Assembly: GCF_038396675.1 (NCBI RefSeq)
Contig: NC_088931.1
Coordinates: 15,734,501 to 15,798,500, forward strand
DNA from: Hydra vulgaris
Taxonomy: Eukaryota > Cnidaria > Hydrozoa > Anthoathecata > Hydridae
Length of the DNA stretch: 64,000 nt
Reading direction: 5' to 3'
Below, in pieces: positions 47,696-61,287 of this stretch. The translations under genes and the position numbers were made by a program. The first letter of the stretch is position 1; every line of letters starts with the position of its first letter. The notes beneath the pieces were generated by a model. That model did no database searches, was not told where the DNA came from, and worked only from the letters and a program-made list of their open reading frames with translations.

Positions 47696-50349
47696 GTAGT
47701 TGGTGTATTTTTGTTATGCATTAAATTGGAAATCAATAAAAAAAAAAACTTTCATTTTTAAAAACAGGGGGTTATTTTAATAAAAAAAACAAGAATCTGT
47801 TTATTAAGTTAAAACATTTTTAACATCCTGAATTTATTTGTAAGCAAAGTCTTAAACAAAGTCTCAAATATTTGTTTGTCACCGCGTTTAGGATATCTTT
47901 GATAGCTATACAAGTGGGTAGTTTGAAATAATATTATTTGCTATTTTGAAATTAAAAAAATCGTTCGATATCGTGCAATATTTTGATAGACAATTGAATC
48001 TAGTGGGCGTTGACCGTTAAATTGAATTTATCATAATATGCTTATGATTTCTTGTTTCCAGGAATTTATTTCAGTCCTAATTTAAAAGAAAAATTTTTTA
48101 AACAAGAAAAAGGTTTTCAGTATTTTTTTTTAATTTTTTTTTTTTAACTGCTGTGCACAAATGACGCTGTTATAAGAGTGCAGAGCATCATTTACGTCGT
48201 TATACTGTTGTTGTTTTGTTTTATTAACCACCCACTGTAATTATAAACCATCCATTGTAAATTTTAAACTAAAAAAAATTAGGACTTGCAAAATCAAAAA
48301 CAATGTTTCGGAAAGTAAGAATAAAAAGTGAATAGTTTATCTACACACATTTTATGTTTGATTCGATATAGCCATTTCATGGATACATATTAAAACGCAT
48401 ACTTCAAACAAGCATGTATAAATAGACTTTCACGATCGTATTTAACGCGTATTATTTGATAAAAAAAACTTTTAAGCGCTTTTAGCTAAATGCTAGAAAA
48501 AAACGAAATATTTTTTCTTTTCTTTGAAAAATTTTTTAAAAGTTTTTAATAAACTTTAATAATATCAAAATTTATCAAAAGATTTCAAATTTATTCTAGA
48601 TATCTTTTAACGTTAAAAAATTAAAAAGTTCAACGTCGCGTTGATGCAGTAACAAAGTCAAGCTTCAAAAAAGATTAACATTATTTTTACAAATCATATT
48701 ATTTTACTCTGGAAGGATTGTACTTGTAAAGTGGTTTTCCGGATCAAAATGGAGTATTTTTTCAGAAGCCTCGGCATGCCCCCTGGCGTCATTTAATCAC
48801 TCACAGTTTTAATTACTTAAGTTGAGCGTTGAAGTCTTTGGTAAACGTAGCAAATTATTGTATTTCAAGAAAATATTGGCTTTCCTTATTTTAATTCTCT
48901 AAAATAAATATTGATAAAAGTGAATAAAATGTGAAATCGTGAGATGAATTCCGTTTAATGTTATGTAATTATTACGACATTGTGAAGCATCGCGTCACCA
49001 TTCTGTCTAATTTGATGTAAGTATAACAATTTGATGTAAATATAAACTATATAATAAAAAAAAAATTTACATTTTTTTGTGGAATAACGTACTCGAGCTG
49101 TTTGTTTTTTTTGGACCCAAAGCATTTAGCGTTAGCTTCTAATACTATCAATGAGCAACCGATCATATGCCAATGTGTGCTTACATACAGACCAAAATTA
49201 AAAAATGTTTTTAAATTAAGACAAACTAATTTCTGCTGCTCGGGTAGCTTCTCAATCTCATAGTTGTACCAAAATTATGTAAAAGTCTTTGGAAATTTTC
49301 TTATTATTCAGTTAAATGCAAATTTCTTTTTAAAGTAACAATATCGTGAAAAAACTACTGTTTGACTAGAGCTGAAACAACTTTTGCAATTTGAGGATAT
49401 TATTCTCAAATAGACTTCCTGAGAAGTATGTAAAAAAAAAGAATTTTTTATAATAAAAGTTATAAAACGCTAAATAAGTGGTACTCAACCTTTTATCATG
49501 ATACATGCTTAAATTTTTGTAACGCGTGTTTAAGACTTGTGACACGTGCCTAAAGTCTTGTGACACGTGCATGAGACATGGTTGCATATGCCTAAAATCT
49601 TGTGACACAGATTTAGGATTTTGTGACGCAATCTTTAAAATAATTTTGTTGGACAAAAAAGTTTTTTTAATTTATCAAGGAAAAAACAAAAACACAAACG
49701 GTATAAAATCGAGTTAATTATAAAGTAGAATGATTATCTGTTTACCTCTGTCTGTGTCTTTTTAAATCATAACGCTGCTTATGACGCAAAAATAAACGAA
49801 TACTAAACGTTAATAAAATTTTGTTCTTCTCAAGTTAAAACTTTAGAATTAATTTTGAATATATTTATTTATTTTTTATTTTTTGCACTAGATAGATTTA
49901 TTTCCAGAGGTTTACATTCGGTTATGTTTATCATTTTTTGCAGAAACATCAAGATAAGCTCGTATTTAATATGTTTAATTGTTAAAAAATATCTAAAATA
50001 TAATATTTAATACAAATAGAATTAAAACATTGTTGTCAACACCGCAGTTTATAAGACTTTATAACCAATAACGCCTCGACATTGTTGTTTACTTTTAAAA
50101 AGCATCGCTAAAGAATACAGTTAAATTTCTTAAACAAACTTTAAACTTTTGTTTTAACTTAAACCTTATTTTTGGTCTCTTAAAATTATTTTACCAATTT
50201 ATTATTAAATTTAGTAATTACGTTACAAAACTTAATTATAAAAAAGTTCAAGTGATTTTTATTTTAGGCTTAATTAACATTTTTTTAACAAATTTTTATT
50301 GTTGTGTTGTCTTTAAGTGTGCTATCTTAACCTGTTTAATCTGTTTTAC
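47696..50349. other. Gene-free AT-rich stretch with one degenerate repeat
   Basis: No credible gene. Probably includes upstream regulatory DNA of the peptide gene. A degenerate repeat lies at 49525-49630 (listed separately). Confidence 0.5.
49525..49630. repeat. Degenerate tandem repeat around CTTGTGACACGTGC
   Basis: Four or five diverged units of about 25 bp: ACTTGTGACACGTGCCTAAA, TCTTGTGACACGTGCATGAG and so on. The frames over it repeat the same residues. Confidence 0.8.
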
Positions 50350-51190
50350 CTAAAATGAAAATAGAAAAAAACTGAAATTGCACAAAGTGAAAGAAAACAT
50401 TGGAGAAACAAATTACAGCTTTGCCGATGTGGTTGAAGAGACGAGGCCATATTTCCTAACCAGGAACACAATAAGCGATCAAATTAGATTTCGACATTAA
50501 CAAAAAGAATGATGTTCAAATAAGCTTCTGATATCCAGGCTTGGATATCAAAAAGAAAACGTCACAAAACTTTTTTTTACTTCTTAAGTTAAAAAGATTG
50601 TCTGTACTTCTGAAAAAATCGTGGTGGTCTTTTCTAGGCTGTTGTTGACGGTTCATTCTAGAGCCTCAAAACTATATTTAAGTAATAATGCATTTAGGTG
50701 CGTTATTACTTATAAGGCTGACCACAACGAAACGAGTTCTCTGTGGGCGAAAGAAATTTGATATGGGAGTCGTTGATAGAATCTAAAAAACTGCCTATAC
50801 CACAATTGCGCATCACTTTAAGCCTCATTAAACAATTTGTCACTGCTCTTAAAAAATAATTTAGCATCCTAAGTATACAGTGTGCAAGTAATCAGTATGC
50901 AGCCTAAAGATCTTTTTCTAAATTTGTCCGAGGCTGAATTAAAATATAAGAGCTGGTACCTTCTTTAGACCAAAAATTAAGAATATCATAGATTTTCTGC
51001 AAATTTTATTAAGAATTAAGCTATATAGGATAAGCCAATATTGGCTGCTGAATGTTACTTAAAGCTCATGTCCTCGACGATAACCTCAATAAATTTAAAA
51101 AGAACATGGGAGTTTATCAAGAGGAACTTGACGAGTGCTTTGATCAAGGTATATATTGGGCTTTAAACGCCATTATCAAGGACAGTTTGA
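50350..51190 (+). pseudogene. Fragments of a repeated TE-associated protein, heavily decayed
   Basis: The last part (about 51045-51190) reads LLKAHVLDDNLNKFKKNMGV and YQEE, like the LFKAHVLDxNLxxFxENMGAxSEEQGERFHQD segment of a protein I remember as highly repeated in Hydra and insect genomes. Around 50900, QPKDLFLNLSEAELK fits the LSxAELKAW segment upstream of it in the same family. All frames are broken and the function of the family is not known to me. Confidence 0.4.
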
Positions 51191-51849
51191 CAAAATCATA
51201 ATAAAAACTGTGTTTGAAGACTGCTTCGTGAAAGTGATTTTTTGTACACTCACCAACCTAGAAAATTAATGACATAAGTTATCTAATAACTTATATATTT
51301 ACAACCATGTAACATGGTATTTATATACCATTATTCCATAATGCTACGTTCTTTAACTACAACTTTGTAGCTTAAAAACTTTGAAATACCGCAACAAATG
51401 TCGTCGAATTTCAAAGTTTGTTTTGAATGTTTTGTTTTAAAAAACAAAACATTAAAACAAAAGCTAGAAATCAACAAATATAAATAATTTTATAAGCCGT
51501 ATCAAATAAGTAGGAGTACGTTATTTATGACGTTGTAAAACTCTGAAAATGGTCACTCTCTCCGTTGATCCAAAAAGATTTTTTTTTATTGACGGTTTTA
51601 ACAATCTTTTAATATTTTAAAGTTAATTTATTAAAGATACAGTTAATTCCGTAATTGTTCGTTGATTATTTATTACAAAACAAACAAAATATATTTAGAT
51701 AGATCTATATATAGATCTATTTATTTATAGAACAAATTACTTTTTTTGTTAATTGCTGTTCAGGAGTATTGTCTTTATAAACAGTGTGTTTTATATGACT
51801 TTATTTAACGAGTCTAATATCGGTCTTTGTAACTTTAAATTATGTTTTA
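51191..51849. other. AT-rich stretch, nothing recognised
   Basis: No supported gene. Short palindromes such as AGATCTATATATAGATCT near 51702 occur. Confidence 0.45.
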
Positions 51850-52110
51850 ACTTTCAATTGGTCGGAGCTTCGACATTGGTAGCGGAGTCAGAGTTGCTAA
51901 ACAAAATCGCGACTCCTACTCCAATAGTAAAACTTCTCGGTATTGCACGCGCATGTACAAAATATTTAACCTTCAAAATATATATATTCATATATTCATT
52001 TATTTCATATTCGTTTAGCTTGGGAGTCGGAGTTGGAGTCGTACTCTGAAAATTTCAACCATTGTAGTCGGAGTAGGAACTTCTTTTTACGACTCTTCAC
52101 CCGTGATGAC
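51850..52110. repeat. GGAGTCGG-type dispersed repeat
   Basis: AGCGGAGTCAGAGTTG, GCGACTCCTACTCCAATAG, GGGAGTCGGAGTTGGAGTCG and GTAGTCGGAGTAGGAAC lie in both orientations. It is typical of a dispersed element end, with no clear boundaries. Confidence 0.6.
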
Positions 52111-52444
52111 ATTAAGTGCATATTTAAAAAAAAGTTATCCAATTGTAAAATTCATATGATAAGTCCATATTGTAAAAAACAAACATTATATTTGAAAAAA
52201 ATCCAGATTTACTTATTATTAAAAATGAAAATAGTACGAAATTGAATTTAAGGCCGATTCCGATGCATCAGTGTCTGCACTAATCGGCAGCGGCCAAAAG
52301 TAGGATTTGGTGCACCTGTTTTTATACATTATGTTTTCCATTTTTGGTGTAAATTGCCTGCACAATTCTACACAATCTATCTATTCAACTATTATCTATT
52401 CATTATTTATTATTCAATTATTTCCCACAGATTCTTAAGAATCT

Positions 52445-52545
52445 GAAAAGAGTCTCCCAAAGATCTTTGATAGACTCTTTTCCCAAAGATATTTGCTAGA
52501 CTCTTTTACCAAAAATCTTTGGTAGACTCTTTTCGGCAGATTCTT
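52445..52545. repeat. 26-bp tandem repeat
   Basis: Units AGACTCTTTTCCCAAAGATA plus TTTGCT and AGACTCTTTTACCAAAAATC plus TTTGGT, with a degraded copy on each side. Confidence 0.85.
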
Positions 52546-52587
52546 TAGTCTGGTTTTTAAAATGCTAGATTAATAACTATTTTACGT

Positions 52588-52740
<153 letters not shown>

Positions 52741-53929
52741 TGAGCGCAATTAAAATTAATAAGAACAGTAACCAATTGTTTTGCAGCTTTGAAGATGAAA
52801 AAATATTATAAAAAATAGCTTGCGGTACTATCTGTTTGTCCCTAATACAAAACTTTGCTTTTGCCATACCCAATACAACATCTTACAATAAACCACTCAT
52901 AAGTCCATGAAATGTCTTGTATGCTTAGTTTACTTTTTAAACTTTTTTCTGTAAAACTTGTCCATCACTGACCTAGTTCAACATGTCCAATACTTATGTC
53001 CAATGAATTGCTTGGTTTTTTTCTATTTTCTGGTCTTATTATTCTTATCTCATCTTATATTCTTATCTTATTCTGGTTGAATCTTTTGCAGTTTAAATAC
53101 ATAATATTTATTATGTATTTAAACTGTAAAACAATATCTTTTAAAAAAAAGATGATGATTTATAAACGTTAGAACTGCATTTTAGCTCAAAGAGTCGCTG
53201 TTTTTATACAAGTTAACATATCAAACATTTTATTAATTGCAAGTAATTCAGCACTTTTTAGTTATTTTATGTATATATGTGTTCTGTTTAAATATTTAAA
53301 CCTGTTTTGATGCAGTGTTAGCTTATTAACTAACTAGACACTCCGACTATTAAACCAATGCTCACCCTTATCTCTAGTATTTTATTGGGTGTAATATTTT
53401 TCCTAATGCATTTCCAAAATATCATGCTCGATCTTTTAAAATGCTGTTAGCAGGAAGTAATTCCTTTTAATTACTCCTGGTCAGGTCAGGTTCAGGATCA
53501 TCACAATCACCCTGCTACTGGAAATATGTAAACCAGTACTACCTGCCCCATGCCCTGCTGCCTTGTAGAGTGTGCTTTTTTAGGCTAGGGCTAGGAGAAA
53601 TAAACTCCAACTTAAAATACCCCTGTCTTGGGGTACTCGTTTGAGTAATAGCTAAAAATGGTGTCTCGATAAAAATACTCATCTTATGCAGATGTTAACT
53701 GCATCCAGCTACTGTCTTTTAGGAGGCCTCCTAAAAGGCAGTAGGTACCTCCTAAAAGACACTTAGGTGGTTCTGACGATGTAAAGATCTCTTCAACTTT
53801 TTCATCTTGTACTTTCTTTTAGGACTTACCCTATCATTGCAATACTTACTACTACCTAAAAGCTGATTGGGATTCTTTATCTATATCTAATCGTAATCAT
53901 TTTTTTTTATCTTTTTCAAAAGAATAACT
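52741..53929. other. Gene-free stretch with short palindromes
   Basis: Contains CAGTTTAAATACATAATA with its exact inverted copy at 53089-53126 and an imperfect TCTTTTAGGAGG / CCTCCTAAAAGG palindrome at 53711-53742. No credible gene. The 53400-53600 part has higher GC and may be a diverged element. Confidence 0.5.
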
Positions 53930-54115
53930 CTGTTGAAAACAAAAAGCGATTTATTACTGCAAGAAATTGATGTAAAAAGGTGCTGTCAGATGCTAAGCTC
54001 CATTATTCTCAGTTCACTAAATCTTGCAGCTTATCTCAGAAGTTAGGCTCTAGAGACTTTTGGAAGCTCTTTGACAGTGTCGTTAACAAAGATAGATCTA
54101 ATATTCCATTATCTT
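53930..54115 (+). pseudogene. LINE ORF2 linker fragment
   Basis: A continuous frame reads KKVLSDAKLHYSQFTKSC, SLSQKLGSRDFWKLFDSVVN and KDRSNIPLS. It matches the segment between endonuclease and RT in jockey/CR1-like LINEs (KLGSRDFWK and KSxIPPL are diagnostic). It is flanked downstream by simple repeats. Confidence 0.65.
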
Positions 54116-54127
54116 GAATTTTTCTTT

Positions 54128-54134
54128 TTTTCTT

Positions 54135-54231
<97 letters not shown>

Positions 54232-54240
54232 TTATTATTA
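54128..54240. repeat. (TTC)n/(TTA)n trinucleotide tract
   Basis: CTT units to about 54163, then ATT units. Gives an artefactual Asn/Lys frame on the minus strand. Confidence 0.97.
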
Positions 54241-55099
54241 GTCATTTTATTTGATGAGTTTTTTGATCCAAGTATCTTTTTTTTATTGCATAAAAGATAA
54301 AATATTTGTAAACTAAAAACTTTCTTCTTCTATTCAATCATATTTTATTTTTATTATTAACCATATATAGATATAAATAAAGGTATCAAAAATACTTAAG
54401 CAATTAAGTATATTACTGAGATGTATAGACAACATGGGGTGAAACCATAATACAATATAAACATCATCTTTTTTTTCTTTAAATGTCAGCATAGTACTAA
54501 AACATTGGCTTGTAAATACCAGAATGCCAAAAAACAGGGTTAAAAAATCGGATATTGCATCTTGTAGATCAAATTAAGAATTTTGAAGCATTTAATAGGC
54601 AAATAGAACAAGACTGACCCGGTTACTATGGATAAAAAGATAACTATATCCAATTAAAATGCAAATTTTTCTATCAAAATGTATGTATAAATGTATGTAT
54701 TATGGAATGGGTTGGAAAGTTAAGCTATTAAAAAAGTGCAACAATTTGACCCTGAAAAAATGAGCAAAACGTTCTAATTTTAGGTAATTTTACGGATTTA
54801 TCAATTGACCAATTTCTTTATCTCTCGTGACAAATTTTTTCAAATTCTTGTTTACGAAAATTAATTTAAATCAAAATTCAGTTTCTAATATAGAGACCCC
54901 CTATAGAATGGCTAGCGGTTGGTGACGGAGGGTTGGTTTTCTTACTTACATCCATATTACTTGTCTCTTTCTTCACGAAATGTTTATTTACCATCTGACT
55001 TGAAGCTTTATATTTTACATAAAGTTTGATTAGATTTTCATATAGGCGCTGCAAAATATACGGTTTGTGCAACATTTTTATTTTTCTCAACCTCAAGTA
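54241..55099. other. AT-rich stretch, nothing recognised
   Basis: No supported gene. A minus-strand frame at 54878-55114 shows no known domain. Confidence 0.45.
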
Positions 55100-56857
55100 G
55101 CTGGGATAGTTCAAGTACCATATATTCTTTATGTTAACATATTTTACAAAGATAAAGTAAAAGTTTTAAAAAGTGCGAGTAAACTAAAAGGATTGGGAAT
55201 ATCAATGAGGTTTATTCATTGGAAACTGCATCTATCAGGAAAAAACTACTCGAGCAAATGAAGATACATACGAAAAATGGTATGTTTTTGGTTGTAATTT
55301 ATGATAATATAATAGTAAAAGAATTCAGGAAATTACAAAACTTTAATTATTTTATACTTTAAATATTTTGTTAGTATAATCTTTCTTGTTGTTATGGAAC
55401 CATTCTTGTTTTTATGGAACCTTTCTTGTTGTTATGGAACCTTTCTTGTTGTTATGGAAGATACGAATTTTCGTGAATTAAGCTTTAAGGCTTTCCAAAC
55501 AAACAAAAACATACTTTTAGAGAATCATTTAGATTCAGATGTTAATTTTTTTAACACTGATGAAATAATTAGCAACATATGCCCTTATTATTATAATTCC
55601 GATATTTCTAATCTTTCTGCTGATATATTAATGACTTCTCTATTTTACACCGAAATATTAGGAGCTTTCAAAAGAAATTTTGATAAATTTAAAGATTTTT
55701 TATATAGTGTTAATTTAACAAATTTTAAAATTATTTTTCTCACTGAGACCTGGTGTCGAGATAAACAAGTTAAAAAAGATTCAAATCTTCAACTACAAAA
55801 CTATAAAGTTATTCATCAAGTCAGAAATTCTGAGACAATAGGTGGAGGAGTATGTATTTTTATCCACAAATCTTTAAATTTTAAACCGCTAACCATATTT
55901 AGTGTAATTAGTAATGATAGCAAATCATTAACGATCGAAGTTATAAATAAAATCACTAAAAATATCATTGTACATTTTGTGTACAGACCGCCATCTGGTA
56001 ATAACAAATTTTTTGAAAGACACTTCAAAAATTTAATTAAAAACAAAGTTTTATGAGGCAAATGTGTCTTTTTTGTGGGGGATTTTAATTATAATGCGCT
56101 TGATTACGACATAAAAAAAAATGTTTAAAATTTTATGAACATCGTATTTCAAAATGGGTTCATTCCAACAATAAATAAACCAGCACGAATTACTAGGAAT
56201 AGCGCAACCTCAATTAATCAAATAATAATTAATGAATATACAAAAAACAAAATAAATACTGGAATAATAATATCTAATATATATCGGATCATTTCCCAAT
56301 ATTTATAATCGCACATAAAGTTGTCGAACACACCCCTCAAAAAAAAAAAAAATTACAAATCGAATATATAATAACATTTCTATGGAACTTTTTAATAATT
56401 CTCTGGGACGAAATTTTACTAATTCAAACAACAGATATTGCTTATTACAGTTTTCTTCGGATATTTAAAAAACACTATGATAAAGCTTTCCTGGTGGTAA
56501 CAAAAATTATTAAAACTAAAAAATTTATAAACCCTTGCATTACACCAGGAATAATAAAATAATAAAAAATAAATAAATAAATAAAAAGATTGTATGAATA
56601 GTTTCTGAAAAAAAGAACCTATGAAAATGAATTAAGGTACAAAAAAATAAAGGTCACTTTGAATCCATTATAAGACTTTCAAAGAAGTTATACTACTCAA
56701 ATAAAATAATAACATTTAAAGGCGATACTCAAAAAATGTGGCAAATCATCAAAGAAGTAATTGAAAAAAAACAACACTTAAGCTAAATGGTCTTCCAAAA
56801 AAACTAAATTATCATCATCAAGATATTACAAAAGAATCTATAATTGCTAAAACATAT
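55100..56857 (+). pseudogene. LINE: ORF1 end, AP endonuclease and linker (5' half of a split element)
   Basis: At 55157-55280 KVLKSASKLKGLGIS and then TASIRKKLLEQMKIHTKNG form the C-terminal part of a LINE ORF1. At 55445-56056 an ORF2 begins MEDTNFRELSFKAFQ; residues FKIIFLTETWCRDKQ and TIGGGVCIFIHKSLNF are AP-endonuclease motifs, followed by VHFVYRPPSG. After a stop, VFFVGDFNYNALDYD (the GDFN motif) follows. Decayed linker frames run to 56857, where a pogo element interrupts. The RT half resumes at 62812. Stops and frameshifts are present. Confidence 0.85.
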
Positions 56858-56860
56858 ATA

Positions 56861-59800
56861 GGGTAGGGTGGGGCAAGACGCCCCCCTTAACAAACTTTAG
56901 CGTATATAACAAATACTTTTACATTTTCTAGTAATTTTTCTTTTTAATATCAAAGTTTACTTATAAGAGAAGACATTGGTAAGATAAAATAACTACTTTA
57001 ATACTGGTGATAAACTTTAAAATTAAAAAAACTAATAATTGTGCAAGGAGACATCTTGCCCCAGCCGTGGGGCAAGATGCTCCAAAGAGTGCATCTTGCC
57101 CCAAACCTTTAAAACAGTTGTTAAAAATAACTATCAGTTAAAATAAAAGCTATTAATAGTTCTTTAAAAAACTCTTTACATTTTATTAAAATAACTGAAA
57201 TATAAACACTGCAATTATTCTATGCAATTGTCTTGAAGATAAATAACTTTTTTAAATTTATATCACTAACATAAATGTTCAAATAACATATACATGATTA
57301 TGATTCACAGTAGTAGCATAAGTCTGAATCATCTGGACTACATGAAAAGTGGTACCAAGATGTACATTTACTACATTGTGTCCAATCATCAAATGGTGGC
57401 ACATTGTATGGACATATGGTGCATAGAGTTGTATCAGTGATAAAACTTTCAGAGGCAGAAACCATATTATTCTTCCTTTTCATTTGTTTCTTTATGCCAT
57501 TAGGTCTTTCTGCTTTCTGCTTTTCACGCTTTTTCACTTTTTTTGTTTTCAAATTTATTGATTTCATTTTTTGCTTGATCACCTTATTAAGTGCAGCTTT
57601 TTCTTTACACAATATGACTGCTTGTTGCTTTTTTTTTACATTGTTTTCATGCTCTTCTAGTCGCTTCTTGAAAGGTGGAGAAGTAAGGTTTTCAGCTGAC
57701 TCTGTCTTTCTCTTTCGTTGTCTTAAAACAGGAATTTTGGGATGCGGAGAAATCTTTTCCAAAATATTTAAGGGAGAAGTAAGGCCAAGATACTCATCAA
57801 CAATTGGCAAAACTGCATCATTAACAGCCTTCAATTTTGCAGCAGTAGTTGTTGTGCTCATGACATTTGCCAACTGTATAGGTGCAACAAGAGGCAAATT
57901 AGGCAATTCACTAGACTGCTGACAGATTTTCAATGGCTCAGCTTCATTAGTGAGCAAAGCTGCTTCATCATTAAAAATAAGGTCATTTATTGGGTATAAA
58001 CCAGAGCATCTAAAACCATTGATTGCTTTGTCAAAGTTTGCAGTAAAGTTGTAGGCAGTTGCAAAAATACCTGCCATGTCAAAAAATGAAATTCTACGCC
58101 CCTGATGTGATAACATCCAGTTGCTTGCTGCTGTATTGTAGCCAACTTTCAATGGTTTAAAAAATGTACGATCTAAAGGTTGCATCTTGTGTGTACAATG
58201 AAGTGGAAGACTTATGAGATGGATCCCATTGTCACGACAAAAGTTAATGGCCTCAAGTGTTTTGTGACTGTGATGACCATCAAGTACAATTAATTGCTCA
58301 TTAGTTTTAGATGCATGAGTCACAGCAACAAAATGTGTCAACCATTCAATGAATAAAGATGAATCAGTCCATCCACTGGAGCTAACTTTAACAATTGAGT
58401 CTGAAGGTGCACCAACAGCCAGCCTATCAGTCATTCGCTTACGGGGAAATATAAATAAGGGTGGGGCATAAGTGCCACTTGCACTCATTGCACACACAAC
58501 TGTCACGGTAGCGCCTCTTTCTCCACTAGTTATTTTCGAAACTTGTCGTTTGCCTTTCGTTGCAATTATTTTTCCTGGCTTATGGACATTTGTGATTCCA
58601 GTTTCATCCATATTCCAGAGCTGTTTGGCTAAAAAACTTATGTTCCTCAAATAATGATTGTATACTGAAAAAAACTGATTTACTTTTGGTTTATTGAAGC
58701 CAATGGCTCTGCTGATACTGGTAGCTTGTAGAGCTCGAATAGAAAGTTGTGGATTGCGAGACATGAATCCTCGCAGCTAATCCACTCCTGCCATTTTTGA
58801 CTCTTTATTAAAAGGATTATTGATTCCCATTTGTTTAGCAAAATCATATGCTAGGCGACGCACATCTATTGTTGTCAAGTCAAATAATGCTGTTTCAATA
58901 ATCTGAACTTGTGTAACAAACTTTAATCCAAATTCTTTACTAAAAACAGGAAATTTTCCACCCAGAGACAAACCACCAGCTACTTTTACTTTTCCATCTC
59001 GATGACGTTGTAATGTTTTTTTATTAATACTAAATTCTGATGCAACATTCTTTAGACTGCAGCCCATCTTTATTATATCTAATGCTGACTTTATTTTATC
59101 ATTCGCCGCACCTCTCTGTGTTTTTCGCACATAATTTCTCACCATTATTTGTAATATTTAAATATGTATCTAAAGAAATATTAAAACCTTAAAATTTTAA
59201 TTATATAAACATACAAACACATACACAGTATCATATAATTATTCAATACATAATTATTTTATACATTACATAACATCTATAACTTAACTCTCTTTGAGTT
59301 GAATAAGAACTTACTAAAGTTACATGTACATACAAAATTACTCAAGATTATTAACAATAACACGATGTTGCAATTATTACTATGATGTTGCATGCTAAAC
59401 ACAGCTCCTTTTAGTAAAAATTGTATTATGCACATGTAATAATATATGAAATTGTATTAATACAACTTCATTTAGCTGAATGCGATGCATATTTGTAAAA
59501 TTTTTACAAATATGTATTGAATTGCAGCAATAGCATGTGATACAGCTTCATTTTACTTAGCATATACATTATAACATATACTTAATATATAAAATTATTT
59601 TAAAAAGCTATTTATAAATATGTATAATAGTTATCATAGAAATATAAATATAAATATAAACCAATAAATAAAATATAAACCAATAAATAAAATATAAATA
59701 TAAACCAACATATAAACATTGTCAATAACTAAATTAGTAAACGTTTTTATGTTCTAAACACACTTTAAAAATGGTAGAAATTCCGTAAAACCACGACGCA

Positions 59801-60215
59801 AGAAGCCCTTTGAGGGCATCTTACCCCACGTAACCGAGGACATCTTGCCTCATCTGTAGTGAGTGCAAGTTTAATTCAAACAAAATTAATTTTGCTAAGT
59901 TATAAAATTTCTTGACTATATTTTATTGTGGGATAAATTCTCTCTAAAACAATACATTTCTTACCTTAATCGTATAAGTATTGCCAATCCAATAAACACT
60001 CAAAGTTAGAAGCAACTTACTAACAAAATACTCCAAAAAGTAATAAACCGATTTAAACCTCACCTACCAGCAATATTAAAAACATTTTTTATTCCACGAT
60101 TTTGTTTTAACTTTATGAATAGTATTATAGAGGGATAAAACATTACCGTTCTATGATGCTCTCACTTAAGCAAAAAGACTTCTTGCCCCACGGGTCATCT
60201 TGCCCCACCCTACCC
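56861..60215 (-). mobile_element. pogo/Tigger-type DNA transposon, near-intact
   Basis: Termini GGGTAGGGTGGGGCAAGA occur at both ends in inverted orientation, flanked by TA (56859-56860 and 60216-60217). The element is 3,355 bp. Internal copies of GGGGCAAGATG or its complement occur near both ends (about 57055-57100, 59800-59850 and 60180-60205), possibly transposase binding sites. It carries a 615-codon transposase with one stop. Confidence 0.92.
57298..59145 (-). pseudogene. pogo/jerky-type transposase with PHD finger, single nonsense codon
   Basis: The ATG at 59145 opens MVRNYVRKTQRGAANDKI, an HTH (GCSLKNVASEFSINKKTLQR) and RRLAYDFAKQMGINNPF. A TAG at 58774-58776 follows KMAGVD, where the family has Trp (WLRGFM). 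The frame continues unbroken to 57298. Catalytic Asp residues are in NMDETGI, VLDGHHSHK and KMQPLDRTFF, giving a DDD triad. GERGATVTVVCAMSASG lies between the first two. The end holds a Lys-rich segment and a PHD-like finger CTICPYNV...CSKCTSWYHFSC...CYYC. Only this stop separates it from an intact frame. Confidence 0.9.
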
Positions 60216-60228
60216 TATATATATTTAT

Positions 60229-60254
60229 AACTTAGTAAATAATATATATATATA

Positions 60255-60330
<76 letters not shown>
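60229..60330. repeat. (TA)n microsatellite
   Basis: TA tract between two copies of TTATAACTTAGTAAATAA, so a short flanking segment was duplicated around it. It lies at the 3' end of the antisense LINE fragment. Confidence 0.95.
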
Positions 60331-60334
<4 letters not shown>

Positions 60335-60949
60335 ACTTAGTAAATAAATAAAAATTTACATGACAGGAGCAAAAAGTTGTCTTATCATTAAGCCCTGTAA
60401 TATATACCATACATAGCATAGCTTTTAAAAACCGTGTAAGATAATACAAAATCTTTTAAATATAATTTAAATTTTCGTAAAAATTATATTTTAAAGAAAG
60501 AAAGAAAGAAAGAAAGAAAAAAAAATAATAATAACTAAATAAAAAAAAAATTATTTTTTATATTTTTTCATCCTAGATCTTTTTTTTTTTATAATTTCTA
60601 TAATTTTTATAATTTTTTCTGTTAGATAGAGAATAATTGAGAAAAATTTATTTTTTTAAATGCATAATAAAAAAAATATCTAGATAACAAAAATAAAAAG
60701 ATAAAAAGTGAATGCACTCACTCACATATAAATACATGGCAAATAATTAGGATTACTTTTTACATAAGATTTCAAAAATATATAGTATAAATTTTTTTAC
60801 AGCCTCGCTAATAAACAAATGATAAAATTAAATCGTGTAAAAATTTACAATAGAATTTTTTTTTTTTATGTGTATATATGAAATTAATAAATATATTCAT
60901 AATTATAAAAATCAAATCATAAGAGTACTCTTATTTAACGCCTTAAAAG
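60331..60949 (-). other. Probable 3' untranslated part of the antisense LINE
   Basis: AT-rich, with an (AAAG)n run at 60495-60520 and several homopolymers. Non-coding and continuous with the LINE ORF end at 60950. Confidence 0.45.
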
Positions 60950-61287
60950 AAATTTAATTCATTGCCGTTTAGTAGAAGAATTTGCCTAAGTTTTGTTTTA
61001 AATCGGTTAAGCGAAGAGAGTGTTTTAAGATCATCATTTAAAAGTGTATTCCATAATTTAGGTCCTCGATTTGTTATTGAGTATTAAGTGGCTGAATAAT
61101 TGGTTTTGGATTGACTAAAGTTATTTTTTGAGAATCTTGTGCTGTATATATGATTTATTTTTTTAATTATTGAATAAAATTTATTTTTTTAATTATTGAA
61201 TAAAATAAAGACAGTACCGTTTTTTTATCAAGTTTAAACATATATACAAGAATTTGATAAAGGTTTATTTTGAAAACATTTAATATA

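Noticed and set aside
54036-54245. Poly-Asn/Lys frame
   Set aside because: Translation of the TTC/TTA trinucleotide tract; the real coding remnant (LINE linker) is on the plus strand.
57404-57922. Plus-strand 172-codon frame
   Set aside because: Antisense shadow of the pogo transposase C-terminal half.
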